NCBI GenBank assembly: GCA_020636375.1
Contig: JACJXZ010000005.1
Span: 372,001-436,000, forward strand
Direction: 5' to 3'
Origin: Lewinellaceae bacterium
GTDB lineage: Bacteria > Bacteroidota > Bacteroidia > Chitinophagales > Saprospiraceae
Length of the DNA stretch: 64,000 nucleotides
Position numbers and translations under genes: made by a program. Within the stretch, counting starts at the first letter, position 1, and each line of letters opens with the position of its first letter. This document shows positions 27,071 through 35,625 of this stretch, in pieces. The notes below the pieces were generated by a model. The model did not search any database, was not told the origin of the DNA, and worked only from the letters and a program-made list of their open reading frames with translations.

Positions 27071-27652
27071 ATGAGCAAAAACTACTTCGCCCACGAAACC
27101 GCCGTTATCGACGCGGGCGCGCAGATCGGTGCCGGCAGCAAGATCTGGCATTTCAGCCACGTGATGGGCGGGGCGGTGCTGGGCGAAGGCTGCAAGCTGG
27201 GGCAGAACGTGTTCATCGCCTCCGGCGTGGCGCTGGGGCGCAACGTCAAGGTGCAGAACAACGTCAGCATCTACGAGGGCGTCACCTGCGAAGACGACGT
27301 TTTCCTGGGGCCGTCCATGGTGTTCACCAATATCATCAACCCGCGCAGCGCCGTCGTCCGCCAGGGCCAGTACCAGCGGACGCGGGTCGGCAGGGGCGCC
27401 AGCATCGGGGCCAACGCCACCATCGTCTGCGGCAACGACATCGGCCCGTACGCCTTCATCGGCGCCGGCGCCGTGGTCACCAAAACCGTACCGGCCTACG
27501 CCCTGGTGGCCGGCAACCCCGCCCGCCAGATCGGGTGGATGAGCGAATACGGCCACCGCCTGTCGTTCGACGGCGCCGGCCGCGCGGTTTGCCCGGAGAG
27601 TGGGGAAGCGTATGAGCTGAAGGGGGGGGAGGTGAGGAAGGGGGGAGGGTAG
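27071..27652 (+). CDS. UDP-3-amino-sugar N-acetyltransferase, WbpD/WlbB-like
   Basis: 193 residues, left-handed beta-helix acyltransferase with hexapeptide turns (IGAGSKIWHFSHVMGGAVLG, LGQNVFIASGVALG, IGANATIVCGNDIG). It is like WbpD/WlbB, which acetylate UDP-GlcNAc(3NH2)A with acetyl-CoA to give UDP-GlcNAc(3NAc)A. The conserved FTNIINPRSAV segment fits the family. It lies 38 bases after the WbpE-like gene. The C-terminal Gly/Lys/Glu-rich tail (LKGGEVRKGGG) looks like low-complexity extension into repeat DNA. Confidence 0.9.
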   Translation: MSKNYFAHETAVIDAGAQIGAGSKIWHFSHVMGGAVLGEGCKLGQNVFIASGVALGRNVKVQNNVSIYEGVTCEDDVFLGPSMVFTNIINPRSAVVRQGQYQRTRVGRGASIGANATIVCGNDIGPYAFIGAGAVVTKTVPAYALVAGNPARQIGWMSEYGHRLSFDGAGRAVCPESGEAYELKGGEVRKGGG

Positions 27653-27945
27653 CGGTGTTCGCGGTTCGCGGTTCGCAGCGAACGCTGAACTCCGGCAAGA
27701 AAACTAATCCGTAAACACCTAAAACGCTTAGAACATAACCCATCGGGTTTTATGAATCTTCTGAGCTGGAAGAAGTGTTTGAACTCATGGATAAAGAACA
27801 GAGAAAGATCAATAAGTTCATGTCGCGCTTGTGAGTTGGCGGTGCTTCAGCGTTCGCGATTTACGGTTCGCAGTCCCCAAAGCGAACACCGAACAGCGAA
27901 CACCGAACACCGAACAGCGAACAGCGAATACCGAACTCCGAAAAC
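27653..27945. repeat. GCGAACACCGAAC-type repeats around a gene remnant
   Basis: TTCGCGGTTCGCGGTTCGCA at the left and GCGAACACCGAACAGCGAAC units at 27880-27938 on the right form inverted, low-complexity sequence. Related words occur at 11330-11402 and 39448-39535. A short coding remnant lies between them. Confidence 0.75.
27745..27834 (+). pseudogene. Possible 3' remnant of a small protein gene
   Basis: A 29-codon open stretch reads GFYESSELEEVFELMDK then EQRKINKFMSRL and a TGA stop, with a TAA stop shortly upstream and no start at its beginning. The helical, charged end resembles the C-terminus of four-helix-bundle proteins often found in Bacteroidota genomes, but it is too short to be sure. 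Confidence 0.3.
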
Positions 27946-29238
27946 ATGTACCAACAACTCAAAAACAAGGAAAAAACCATCTCCGTCATCGGCCTCGGAT
28001 ACGTCGGGCTGCCGTTGGCGCTGGCCTTTGCCGCCCGCTTCCGGGTGATCGGCTTTGACATCAACGCCGACCGGGTAGAGATGATGAAACAGGGAGAGGA
28101 CCCATCCGAAGAGCTGGAAAGCAGTGCCTTCGAAGGCAAAGACATCCGGTTTACCACCGATGCCGGCGCCCTGAAGGAAGCCCATTTCCACGTGGTGGCC
28201 GTACCTACGCCTGTCGACGAGCACAAGGTGCCCAACCTGCGGCCGATGCTGAGCGCCTCCCGGGTGGTAGGGCGTGCCCTGAAGAAAGGCGATTACGTCA
28301 TCTACGAGTCGACCGTCTATCCGGGCTGCACCGAGGAGGACTGCCTGCCCATCCTGGAGGAGGAGTCCGGGCTGAAGCTGGGCCGGGATTTCAAGCTGGG
28401 CTACTCTCCCGAGCGGATCAACCCCGGGGATAAGGAGCGGACCATCGAGAAGATCCTCAAGATCGTCTCCGGTTGCGATGCGGAAGCCCTGGAGGAGATC
28501 GCCCAAACCTACAGTTCCATCATCGAGGCGGGCATCTACCGGGCGCCCTCCATCCGGGTGGCCGAGGCCGCCAAAGTCATCGAGAATGCCCAGCGGGACC
28601 TGAACATCTCCTTCGTCAACGAGCTGGCCATCATCTTCGACCGGCTCGGCATCGACACCCAGGAGGTCATCGACGCGGCCGCCACCAAGTGGAACTTCCT
28701 GAAGTTCACCCCCGGCCTGGTCGGCGGCCACTGCATCGGCGTCGACCCCTACTACCTGACCCACAAGGCCAAGCAGATGGGCTACGACCCGCAGGTCATC
28801 CTCAGCGGGCGCCGCATCAACGACGGCATGCCCGGCTTCATCGCCAAGCGCCTCGTGCAGATGCTCATCCAGAAGGGCAAGAACCCCAGCCACACCAAAG
28901 TGCTGGTCATGGGCATCACCTTCAAGGAGAACGTGGCCGACATCCGCAACTCCAAAGTGGCGGACCTGGCCAAGGAGCTGATGCAGTATTCCATCAACGT
29001 CCACATCACCGACCCCTACGCCTCCCCCAACGAGGTGGCCAAAGAATACAACTTAACCATCGTGGACAACATCAGCGACGACTACGACGCCGTCGTCGTG
29101 GCCGTCAACCACAACGAATACAAAAAGCTGGGCCTGGACTACTTCCGGTCCATAACCAACGGCGACCCCATCCTGATGGACATCAAGGGCCTGTACGACC
29201 GGCCCGGGGATGACTCCATTGCGTATTGGCGCCTGTAA
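27946..29238 (+). CDS. UDP-N-acetylhexosamine 6-dehydrogenase, WbpA/WbpO/TviB-like
   Basis: 430 residues of the UDP-glucose/GDP-mannose dehydrogenase family. The NAD motif is GLGYVGLPLA (17-26); the catalytic Cys263 is in GGHCIGVDPYY; K210 of AEAAKVIEN fits the family. The sequence is of the TviB/WbpO/WbpA branch, which oxidises UDP-GlcNAc or UDP-GalNAc C6 to the uronate with 2 NAD+. With WbpB-, WbpE- and WbpD-like genes in the same locus, the WbpA role (UDP-GlcNAcA) is the best reading. Distinct from the UDP-glucose enzyme at 30554. Confidence 0.9.
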   Translation: MYQQLKNKEKTISVIGLGYVGLPLALAFAARFRVIGFDINADRVEMMKQGEDPSEELESSAFEGKDIRFTTDAGALKEAHFHVVAVPTPVDEHKVPNLRPMLSASRVVGRALKKGDYVIYESTVYPGCTEEDCLPILEEESGLKLGRDFKLGYSPERINPGDKERTIEKILKIVSGCDAEALEEIAQTYSSIIEAGIYRAPSIRVAEAAKVIENAQRDLNISFVNELAIIFDRLGIDTQEVIDAAATKWNFLKFTPGLVGGHCIGVDPYYLTHKAKQMGYDPQVILSGRRINDGMPGFIAKRLVQMLIQKGKNPSHTKVLVMGITFKENVADIRNSKVADLAKELMQYSINVHITDPYASPNEVAKEYNLTIVDNISDDYDAVVVAVNHNEYKKLGLDYFRSITNGDPILMDIKGLYDRPGDDSIAYWRL

Positions 29239-29285
29239 ACGAACAACGAACAACAAACAACTATCAACCATCAACCGATTCAACC

Positions 29286-29882
29286 ATGAGCACGACCGCT
29301 CCCCGGTACGAAGACCATCTCGACGCGAAGGAAGCCCGCTGGTTCGCCGTGTACGCGCGGTACAAGCGGGAGAAGCTGGTGGCCCGGCGCCTGCAGGAGA
29401 AGGGCATTGAGTGTTATCTGCCCCTGCAGCGGCTCACCCGCTATTATACGCGCAAGGTGAAAAAGGTGGAACTGCCCCTCATCAGCGGCTACCTGTTCAC
29501 CCGGATCACCCGGCAGGAATACGTCCCCGTGCTGGAAACCCAGGACGTGGTGCAGTTCGTCCGCTTCTCGCGCAACCTGATCTCCATCCCCGAACGGGAG
29601 ATCGACATCATCCGCCGCGTGGTGGGCGAAAACGTAGACATCGAGGTGCAGCCCGGCAGCTTCCGCCCCGGCGACGCCGTGGAGATCATCGGCGGCCAGC
29701 TGACCGGCCTGAAGGGCATCCTCCTGGAGCGCCGCAGCGACAAAAATTTCGTCATCGAGCTGGACAGCCTCGGCTACTCCCTGCTCATGCAGGTCGACCC
29801 GGCCCTGCTGCGCCGCCTCCGGCCCGGCGCCGGAGGCCCCGCTCCTCAGCGGAACAGAGGGGATTTTGAAAAATATCTGTAG
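29286..29882 (+). CDS. UpxY-family (NusG-like) transcription antiterminator
   Basis: 198 residues. NusG N-terminal-like domain (ARWFAVYARYKREKLVARRL, then SGYLFTRI) and a C-terminal KOW domain (FRPGDAVEIIGGQLTGLKGI). UpxY proteins travel with RNA polymerase through long capsule operons and prevent early termination. ATG at 29286 is chosen; the frame is open back to 29226 but that part is repeat-derived. It lies 47 bases after the dehydrogenase gene and before a 671-base non-coding stretch, so the downstream operon is its likely target. Confidence 0.88.
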   Translation: MSTTAPRYEDHLDAKEARWFAVYARYKREKLVARRLQEKGIECYLPLQRLTRYYTRKVKKVELPLISGYLFTRITRQEYVPVLETQDVVQFVRFSRNLISIPEREIDIIRRVVGENVDIEVQPGSFRPGDAVEIIGGQLTGLKGILLERRSDKNFVIELDSLGYSLLMQVDPALLRRLRPGAGGPAPQRNRGDFEKYL

Positions 29883-30031
29883 GGCGGAAGGCGGAAGTGG
29901 GAAGGCGGAATGGCTTTAGGCTTTCCGCAATCCTTTGGCTATCAACAGTGTCCAACCCTGGACGGGTAGCCGCCGCAACTGAGCAATAACGGACAACCAC
30001 CAACTACCCGGGGTTGGGAAAAAATATAGTT

Positions 30032-30118
30032 TGACAGGATTGACAAGATTACCAGGATAGGTACGCCATTGTGGCGCAAGCCACTACATCTTGTAAATCT
30101 TGTTAATCCTGTCTGTTT
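30032..30118. repeat. ACAGGATT inverted pair
   Basis: TTGACAGGATTGACAAGATT and its inverse around AATCTTGTTAATCCTGTC, with a loop holding GCCATTGTGGC. It is related to the arrays at 9478-9965. Confidence 0.8.
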
Positions 30119-30234
30119 TCGGTCTTTTTACACAACCCCGGAGATACCCGGCACCGGTTCCGGTAACTGCCGGAAGGGCCCGGAGGGAAGCGCCAGATGG
30201 CGGGATTTGCGCACATACATTTTCATCGGGAGAT

Positions 30235-30266
30235 AAGCCCCTGCGACTTATCTGCGGCGAAGCCGT
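30235..30266. repeat. 32-bp interspersed word, copy 1
   Basis: AAGCCCCTGCGACTTATCTG continuing to GCGGCGAAGCCGT occurs identically at 38026-38057. Flanks differ, so it is a short mobile or recombined unit. Confidence 0.8.
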
Positions 30267-30276
30267 GTTTGGAAGT

Positions 30277-30366
30277 CGGAAATGCGAAGTGGGAAGTCGG
30301 AATAGGGAAACATTCCGTTTCCGCCTTCCCACTTCCGCCTTCCGCCTTCCCACTTCGCACTTCGCA
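30277..30366. repeat. GGAAGTCGGAAATGCG palindrome
   Basis: GTGGGAAGTCGGAATAGGG on the left and TTCCGCCTTCCCACTTCGC on the right pair imperfectly. Same word family as the insert in queA at 10889-10965. Confidence 0.78.
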
Positions 30367-30553
30367 CAAGTCTCCCAAAACATTTCATCCCGATGTAACA
30401 TTCAGTTCATACATCCGTAACATAGAAAAAATGAATATACCCCCGCCGCAGAGAACATTTATAGCGCTATAACCCTCCTTCTGAAAGGGGAATTTCAAAC
30501 ACCTCCGGCAGGGAAAAAAGTTTATCCTTCCGGAAATTAAACACCATTAAAAA

Positions 30554-31888
30554 ATGAACATAGCAGTAATAGGCACCGGTTATGTAGGACTGGTTACGGG
30601 TACTTGCTTTGCAGAGACCGGCAACAACGTCGTCTGTGTCGATATTGACGAAGCCAAGGTCAAGAAACTGAAGAAAGGGGTTCTGACCATATACGAACCC
30701 GGGTTGGAGCTGCTCTTCGAGCGCAACTCCCGCCAGGGCCGCCTGACGTTCACCACCTCGCTGGCCAAGGGCATCAAGGACGCGGAGATCATCTTCCTGG
30801 CCCTGCCGACGCCACCGGGCGGCGACGGCTCTGCCGACCTGTCCTACGTCATGGGCGTCGCCAAGGAACTGTCCTTCCTGATCGAGGACTACAAGGTCAT
30901 CGTCGACAAGAGCACCGTGCCGGTCGGGACGGCCGAGAAGGTACACGCCATCCTGGCCGAGAATCTGGACGAGGAGCTCTTCGACGTCGTTTCCAACCCA
31001 GAATTCCTGCGCGAGGGCGTAGCCGTCGACGACTTCATGAAGCCCGACCGGGTAGTGATCGGCGCCAGCTCCAAGCGCGCGCAGGACACCATGCGCCAGT
31101 TGTACGAGCCGTTCGTCCGCCAGGGCAACCCCATTTACTTTATGGACGAGCGCTCGGCCGAGATGACCAAGTACGCGGCCAACTCTTACCTGGCCACCCG
31201 CATCTCCTTCATGAACGAGATCGCCAACCTGTGCGAGATCGTAGGCGCCGACGTCGACATGGTGCGCCTCGGCATGGGCTCCGACTCCCGCATCGGCAAG
31301 CGCTTCCTCTTCCCCGGCGTGGGCTACGGCGGCAGCTGTTTCCCCAAGGACGTGCAGGCGCTCGCCCTGACGGCCAAGCAGAATGGTTACGATTTCAAGA
31401 TCCTCAATTCCGTGATGAACGTGAACGCAAAGCAGAAACAGATCCTGGCCGACAAGATCATCAACTACTTCGACGGCAGCCTCGCCGGCAAGACCATTGC
31501 CATCTGGGGGCTGGCCTTCAAACCCAATACGGACGACATCCGCGAGGCCCCGGCCCTGTCCATCATCGACCAGTTGCTCGAGGCCGGCGCCAAGGTCAAA
31601 GCCTTTGACCCGGAAGCCATGGAAAACGTCAAGGCCCTCTACGACGGCCGCATCGAATTCGCCGAAGACCAGTACGAGGCCCTCATCGGCGCCGACGCCC
31701 TGGCCATCGTCACCGAATGGCACGTCTTCCGCAGCCCCAGCTTCAAAGTGATGCGGCAGCTGCTCTCCACGCCCGCCATCTTCGACGGCCGCAACATCTA
31801 CGACGTCAAAGACATGGAACGGGAAGGGTTCTACTACGACAGCATCGGCCGCAACAAGGTGGACGTGCGGAAGAAGGTGGAGGGGTAG
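30554..31888 (+). CDS. ugd: UDP-glucose 6-dehydrogenase
   Basis: Oxidises UDP-glucose to UDP-glucuronate with 2 NAD+. 444 residues; NAD motif GTGYVGLVTG at 7-16, catalytic Cys262 in GYGGSCFPKD, and the K207 region in EMTKYAANSYLA. Close to the TuaD/Ugd branch. UDP-glucuronate then feeds the decarboxylase at 32731 and the 4-epimerase at 34046, which are the next sugar genes. Confidence 0.94.
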   Translation: MNIAVIGTGYVGLVTGTCFAETGNNVVCVDIDEAKVKKLKKGVLTIYEPGLELLFERNSRQGRLTFTTSLAKGIKDAEIIFLALPTPPGGDGSADLSYVMGVAKELSFLIEDYKVIVDKSTVPVGTAEKVHAILAENLDEELFDVVSNPEFLREGVAVDDFMKPDRVVIGASSKRAQDTMRQLYEPFVRQGNPIYFMDERSAEMTKYAANSYLATRISFMNEIANLCEIVGADVDMVRLGMGSDSRIGKRFLFPGVGYGGSCFPKDVQALALTAKQNGYDFKILNSVMNVNAKQKQILADKIINYFDGSLAGKTIAIWGLAFKPNTDDIREAPALSIIDQLLEAGAKVKAFDPEAMENVKALYDGRIEFAEDQYEALIGADALAIVTEWHVFRSPSFKVMRQLLSTPAIFDGRNIYDVKDMEREGFYYDSIGRNKVDVRKKVEG

Positions 31889-32521
31889 GCAATCGGCGCT
31901 CAACAGGGCGAAGGGTTTGTGGCCGCCCCCCGACCTCCTAATTGGTTTTCAAAAAATAAACGGGGAAATAGTCCACCCCCTAAATCCTCCCGAAACGAGT
32001 CCGGGACAGGCTCCGCCAGCGGCTACGCGTTGTACATAGATGGGCAATGGGCTGCCATCAGCCTGAAAGGCTGAAATAGGAATAGCCCAGGGCATCGCCC
32101 TGGGCGGCAAATGGCCGTTCAATTACGCCCTGAAAGGGCAAAATAATTTATATCGCCCCTTCAGGGCTATGGTTTGGCACCCGATGTCGCCCAGGGCGAT
32201 GCCCTGGGCTGGGTTATTTCAGCCCGTTGGGCTGACAGTAAGATAGGTACAACTCGTAGCCGCCAGCGGGGGACATTTTCCCTGATTTTAGCGGTGCGGT
32301 ATCCCCCGCTGGCGGGGGCAGGGGGTGGAAAACCACATTTCCCTGGATTAATTTATGAAACTCAATAAGGGGCCGGAGAAAAATAAGTTCCTCATTTCAG
32401 GCGAGCTCCCGCAGGCAACCTGCCTGCCAGCGAGCCTGCCGGCCATGCTGGCACAGCAGGCGGGCTGGCGAGCAGGCAGCGAGCCGTTTCAAATGGGGAA
32501 GTTATTCTTCTCCGGACCCTT
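31889..32521. other. 633-bp gap with GCCCAGGGCATCG-type palindromes
   Basis: Three repeat systems occupy it: the compound palindrome at 32049-32241, a CCGCCAGCGGGGGA...TCCCCCGCTGGCGGG pair (32262-32318), and CAGGCAACCTGCCTGCCAGC-type inverted words (32400-32485). No supported gene other than the small one starting at 32522. Confidence 0.7.
32049..32241. repeat. Compound palindrome with GCCCAGGGCATCGCCCTGGGC units
   Basis: Outer arms are GGGCTGCCATCAGCCTG and CAGCCCGTTGGGCTG. Next come two GCCCAGGGC.TCGCCCTGGGC hairpins in opposite order (about 32086-32105 and 32189-32210), and inner CCTGAAAGGGC/GCCCCTTCAGGGC. The 193 bases can fold as one large stem. Such words recur in many environmental bacterial genomes. 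Confidence 0.85.
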
Positions 32522-32734
32522 ATGATTCCTGAGGACGACAAATTAGACATACATAAAGGCGCTTCGCCGGAATTGTCCCGGTATGCGAAGCAGATGCAGC
32601 ATGAGCCAGCCGAAGCAGAGGCCATTCTCCGGGAAGCGTTGAGCAACCGTTTTTCAAACGAAGAAGTCATCAGCGGCCTCCAACAAGTGCTGGAAACGAT
32701 AAAGCTTGATTCAGAAAAACAAACTATACTATGA
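32522..32734 (+). CDS. Small hypothetical protein overlapping the decarboxylase gene
   Basis: 70 residues, charged and helical, no signal peptide. Its TGA overlaps the next ATG (ATGA), a typical translational coupling. The last residues (LETIKLDSEKQTIL) resemble the start of the protein at 48492 (DKLKLDLSKQTIL), and the DNA matches in part, so one may derive from the other by recombination. No family recognised. It may be a real small protein or an upstream leader frame. Confidence 0.45.
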   Translation: MIPEDDKLDIHKGASPELSRYAKQMQHEPAEAEAILREALSNRFSNEEVISGLQQVLETIKLDSEKQTIL

Positions 32735-33707
32735 AACGCGTCCTTATCACCGGCGCTGCCGGTTTCCTGGGCTCGCACCTGTGCGACCGCATGATACAGG
32801 AAGGGTATCACGTCATGGGCATGGATAACCTGCTGACGGGGCACCTCGGGAACATCGAGCACCTGTTCAAGCTCAAGCAGTTTGAATATTACCACCACGA
32901 CGTGACCAAGTTCGTGCACGTGCCGGGCAAGCTCGATTACATCCTGCACTTTGCCTCGCCCGCCAGCCCGATCGACTACCTGCAGATGCCGATCCAGACC
33001 CTGAAGGTGGGCGCCCTGGGCACCCACAACCTCCTGGGGCTGGCCAAGGACAAGGGGGCCCGCATCCTGGTGGCTTCCACCTCGGAGGTGTACGGCGACC
33101 CGCTGGTGCGCCCCAGAAGGAAGACTACTGGGGCAACGTCAACCCCGTCGAGCCGCGAGGCGTGTACGACGAAGCCAAGCGGTTCCTGGATGCCATCACC
33201 ATAGCTTACCACAATTTCCACAAGGTGGATACCCGCATCGTGCGCATCTTCAACACCTACGGGCCCCGGATGCGGCTCAACGACGGGCGCGCCCTGCCGG
33301 CCTTCTTCTCGCAGGCCATCCGCGGCGAAGGGCTCACCGTCTTCGGCGACGGCTCCCAGACCCGCTCCTTCTGCTACGTCGACGACCTGGTGGAAGGCAT
33401 CTACCGCCTGCTGCTGAGCGACTACGCCCTGCCGGTCAACATCGGCAACCCCCAGGAGATCACCATCCTGGATTTCGCCGAGGAGATCATCGAGCTGGTG
33501 GGCAACCCGCGCGCCCGGATCGTCTACCGCGAACTGCCCGAAGACGACCCCAAAGTGCGGCAGCCGGACATCACCCTGGCCCGCGAGCTGCTCGGCTGGG
33601 AACCGAAGGTGCCGCGCCGGGAAGGCCTGATGCGGACCTATGAATATTTTAAAAAATATGTGGGGACCTTTCCCAGGAGAAGGCGTAAATGGCCAGGCGG
33701 GAACTGA
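32731..33707 (+). pseudogene. UDP-glucuronate decarboxylase (UXS-like), one-base frameshift
   Basis: Extended SDR enzyme converting UDP-glucuronate to UDP-xylose with bound NAD. The first frame (32731 to about 33112) has GAAGFLGSHLCDR (8-20), HFASPASPIDY and the STSEVYGDP Ser/Tyr region. The reading then jumps to another frame that carries YDEAKRFLDA with the catalytic Tyr-Lys, IFNTYGPRM, RSFCYVDDLVEGI and LGWEPKV. Restoring one C in the run at 33111-33114 gives an unbroken protein of about 325 residues, the normal UXS length. The product fits the preceding ugd. Broken gene or sequencing error cannot be separated here. Confidence 0.88.
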
Positions 33708-34045
33708 TGGGATTATTGGTTGTTAACCGAAGGCTGTCCCTGACGGCCATAACCAATGACGCCGTTTAGCCCAGGGCAGGACAAACAGCTGCTGCAAATA
33801 CCCTTCCCGCCAACCCGGTTTTCCCCAAAAAACGCAACTATTTAGGTGGACTGCCTCCTAACCCGGTTTTATCGCCACAAAGACACGAAAACTCCAAGAT
33901 TACACCAAGCCGATGCCGATAGCTATCGGGCATCTGCTTCGTGCAATCCCGTCTAGCCAGCCGGGTAAACTTTGTGCCTTGGTGTCTTCGTGGCAAAAGC
34001 CCCTTAGCCCAGCTAAATAGTTGCCAAAAAACAAAGAAACACACC
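33708..34045. other. 338-bp gap holding palindromic copy 4
   Basis: Apart from the CACGAAGACACC-type element at 33838-34020 it shows no gene. The frame open upstream of the epimerase ATG reads through the repeat and is not taken as coding. Confidence 0.65.
33838..34020. repeat. CACGAAGACACC palindromic element, copy 4 (long form)
   Basis: CTATTTAGGTGGACTGCC and CCCTTAGCCCAGCTAAATAG are the outer arms, CGCCACAAAGACACG and TTGGTGTCTTCGTGGC the inner. The loop contains CCGATAGCTATCGG and an extra segment GTCTAGCCAGCCGGG. Confidence 0.82.
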
Positions 34046-35101
34046 ATGAAAATTTTAATTACGGGAACGGCCGGCTTCATCGGCTACCACCTGGCCAACG
34101 CCCTGGCGGCGCGTGGCGACGAGGTCATCGGGCTGGACGCCATCAACGACTACTACGACGTCGGCCTCAAGATGGGCCGGCTGGACGATGCCGGCTTCGA
34201 CCACCGGCAGGTGGAGTACAAGCAGATGGTGGACAGCCGCCGCTACCCCAACCACCGCTTCGTGCAGCTGAACCTGGAAGACACCGACAGCCTGCACCGC
34301 CTCTTCCGCGAGCACCGCTTCGACGCCGTCTGCCACCTGGCGGCCCAGGCGGGCGTGCGCTACAGCATCCAGAACCCCGCCGCCTACGTGCAGAGCAACA
34401 TCGTCGGCTTCGCCAACGTGCTGGAGTGCTGCCGGCAGTACGGCGTTAAACACCTCGCCTACGCCAGCAGCAGCAGCGTCTATGGCCTGAACAAGAAGGT
34501 GCCCTTCCGGACGGAGGACAACGTCGACCACCCGGTGTCCTTCTACGCGGCATCCAAAAAGAGCAACGAGCTGATGGCCCACGCCTACAGCCACCTCTTC
34601 GGCCTGCCCACCACCGGCCTGCGCTTCTTCACCGTCTACGGCCCCTGGGGGCGGCCCGACATGGCGTACTTCCTCTTTACCGACGCCATCCTCAACAACC
34701 GCCCCATCAAGGTGTTCAACCACGGCGACATGAGCCGCGACTTCACCTACATCGCCGACATCGTCGAGGGCATCCGCCGCGTGATCGACGCGCCGCCCGC
34801 CGGCAATGCCGCCTGGAACCCCCAGGCGCCCGACCCCAGCAGCTCGCCGGCGCCCTACCGCGTTTTCAACATCGGCAACAGCCAGCCCGTCGCCCTGATG
34901 GATTTCATCGGCGCCATCGAGAAGGCGCTGGGCCGCGAAGCCAAAAAACAACTCCTGCCCATGCAGCCGGGCGACGTGGAATGCACCTACGCCGACACCT
35001 CCGCCCTGGAACGGGAACTGGGCTACAAACCGGATACGCCGCTGAAGGAAGGGATCGGGGCTTTTGTGAAGTGGTATAGGGGGTATTATCATATTGCTTA
35101 A
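34046..35101 (+). CDS. UDP-glucuronate 4-epimerase-like SDR
   Basis: 351 residues. NAD motif GTAGFIGYHLA (7-17), HLAAQAGVRYSI, SSSSVYG, catalytic Tyr167 and Lys171 in YAASKKSNE, RFFTVYGPWGRPDMA and RDFTYIADIVEGI are the marks of the UDP-glucuronate 4-epimerase/CapI group, which makes UDP-galacturonate. ATG at 34046 is chosen because upstream in-frame sequence is repeat-derived. It shares the UDP-glucuronate pool made by Ugd. Confidence 0.9.
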   Translation: MKILITGTAGFIGYHLANALAARGDEVIGLDAINDYYDVGLKMGRLDDAGFDHRQVEYKQMVDSRRYPNHRFVQLNLEDTDSLHRLFREHRFDAVCHLAAQAGVRYSIQNPAAYVQSNIVGFANVLECCRQYGVKHLAYASSSSVYGLNKKVPFRTEDNVDHPVSFYAASKKSNELMAHAYSHLFGLPTTGLRFFTVYGPWGRPDMAYFLFTDAILNNRPIKVFNHGDMSRDFTYIADIVEGIRRVIDAPPAGNAAWNPQAPDPSSSPAPYRVFNIGNSQPVALMDFIGAIEKALGREAKKQLLPMQPGDVECTYADTSALERELGYKPDTPLKEGIGAFVKWYRGYYHIA

Positions 35102-35106
35102 TTTAT

Positions 35107-35195
35107 AGCCACAAAGACTCTAAGACTCCAAGACGCACTAAGGTTTTAGCCGCAAAGAACTTCGTGTATCTTCGTGCCTTCGTGTCTTAGTGGCT
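35107..35195. repeat. CACGAAGACACC family, copy 5
   Basis: TAGCCACAAAGACTCTAAG and CTTCGTGTCTTAGTGGCTA arms around AAGGTTTTAGCCGC. It lies just before the GxxExxY gene. Confidence 0.8.
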
Positions 35196-35214
35196 AAAAA
35201 AACACCTTACAATC

Positions 35215-35610
35215 ATGAAAAAATACCCCCCAATCCCCCAACACCTGGAAGAGATCGGGCGACTGATTGTTGACAGCGCTTATGCTGTTCATTACAACCT
35301 TGGCCCCGGGCTTCTGGAAAAAGTTTACGAAGTTTGCTTCTGCCACGAATTGAGCAAAAGAGGATTATCCTTTCAGCGGCAGCAATATGTCCCGATAGAA
35401 TACGACGGGGTTACCTTCGATGAAGGCCTCAGAGTAGACGTCTTTGTGGAAGGACAAGTCATATGCGAGTTGAAAGCCGTTGAGGAGGTTAACCCAGTTT
35501 GGCAAGCCCAAATCCTGAGCCACCTGAAACTGGCTGACAAAAGATTAGGTTATTTGATCAACTTCAACGTGCCGAAGATCAAAGAAGGCATACGAAGATT
35601 CGTGAGGTGA
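35215..35610 (+). CDS. GxxExxY protein
   Basis: 131 residues. The signature GPGLLEKVYE gives the family its name; the family (PDDEXK-like fold, PF13366) is of uncertain function. The central FDEGLRVDVFVEGQVICELKAVEE carries the Asp, Glu and Lys expected of a nuclease-like core. It is flanked on both sides by CACGAAGACACC-type palindromes, as is often seen for this gene class. Confidence 0.88.
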   Translation: MKKYPPIPQHLEEIGRLIVDSAYAVHYNLGPGLLEKVYEVCFCHELSKRGLSFQRQQYVPIEYDGVTFDEGLRVDVFVEGQVICELKAVEEVNPVWQAQILSHLKLADKRLGYLINFNVPKIKEGIRRFVR

Positions 35611-35625
35611 CTGGCGAACTGGATA

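Larger units (their letters stand above)
29883..30553. other. 671-bp gap/leader before ugd, rich in repeats
   Basis: Contents in order: a GGAAGGCGGAAG fragment (29884-29915), a TGTCCAACCCTGGACGGGTAGCC segment shared with 37503-37604, an ACAGGATT inverted pair (30032-30118), a 32-base word shared with 38026-38057, and a GGAAGTCGGAA...CTTCCCACTTCC palindrome (30277-30366). A leader role for UpxY is plausible from position. No ops-like element was recognised and no gene is supported. Confidence 0.65.

Noticed and set aside
29226..29285. Earlier start for the UpxY-like protein
   Set aside because: It overlaps the dehydrogenase end and reads AACGAACAAC repeat; ATG at 29286 leads directly into the NusG-like domain.
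33941..34045. Longer start for the 4-epimerase
   Set aside because: The extra codons are translated palindromic repeat; the NAD motif begins seven residues after the ATG at 34046 as usual for the family.
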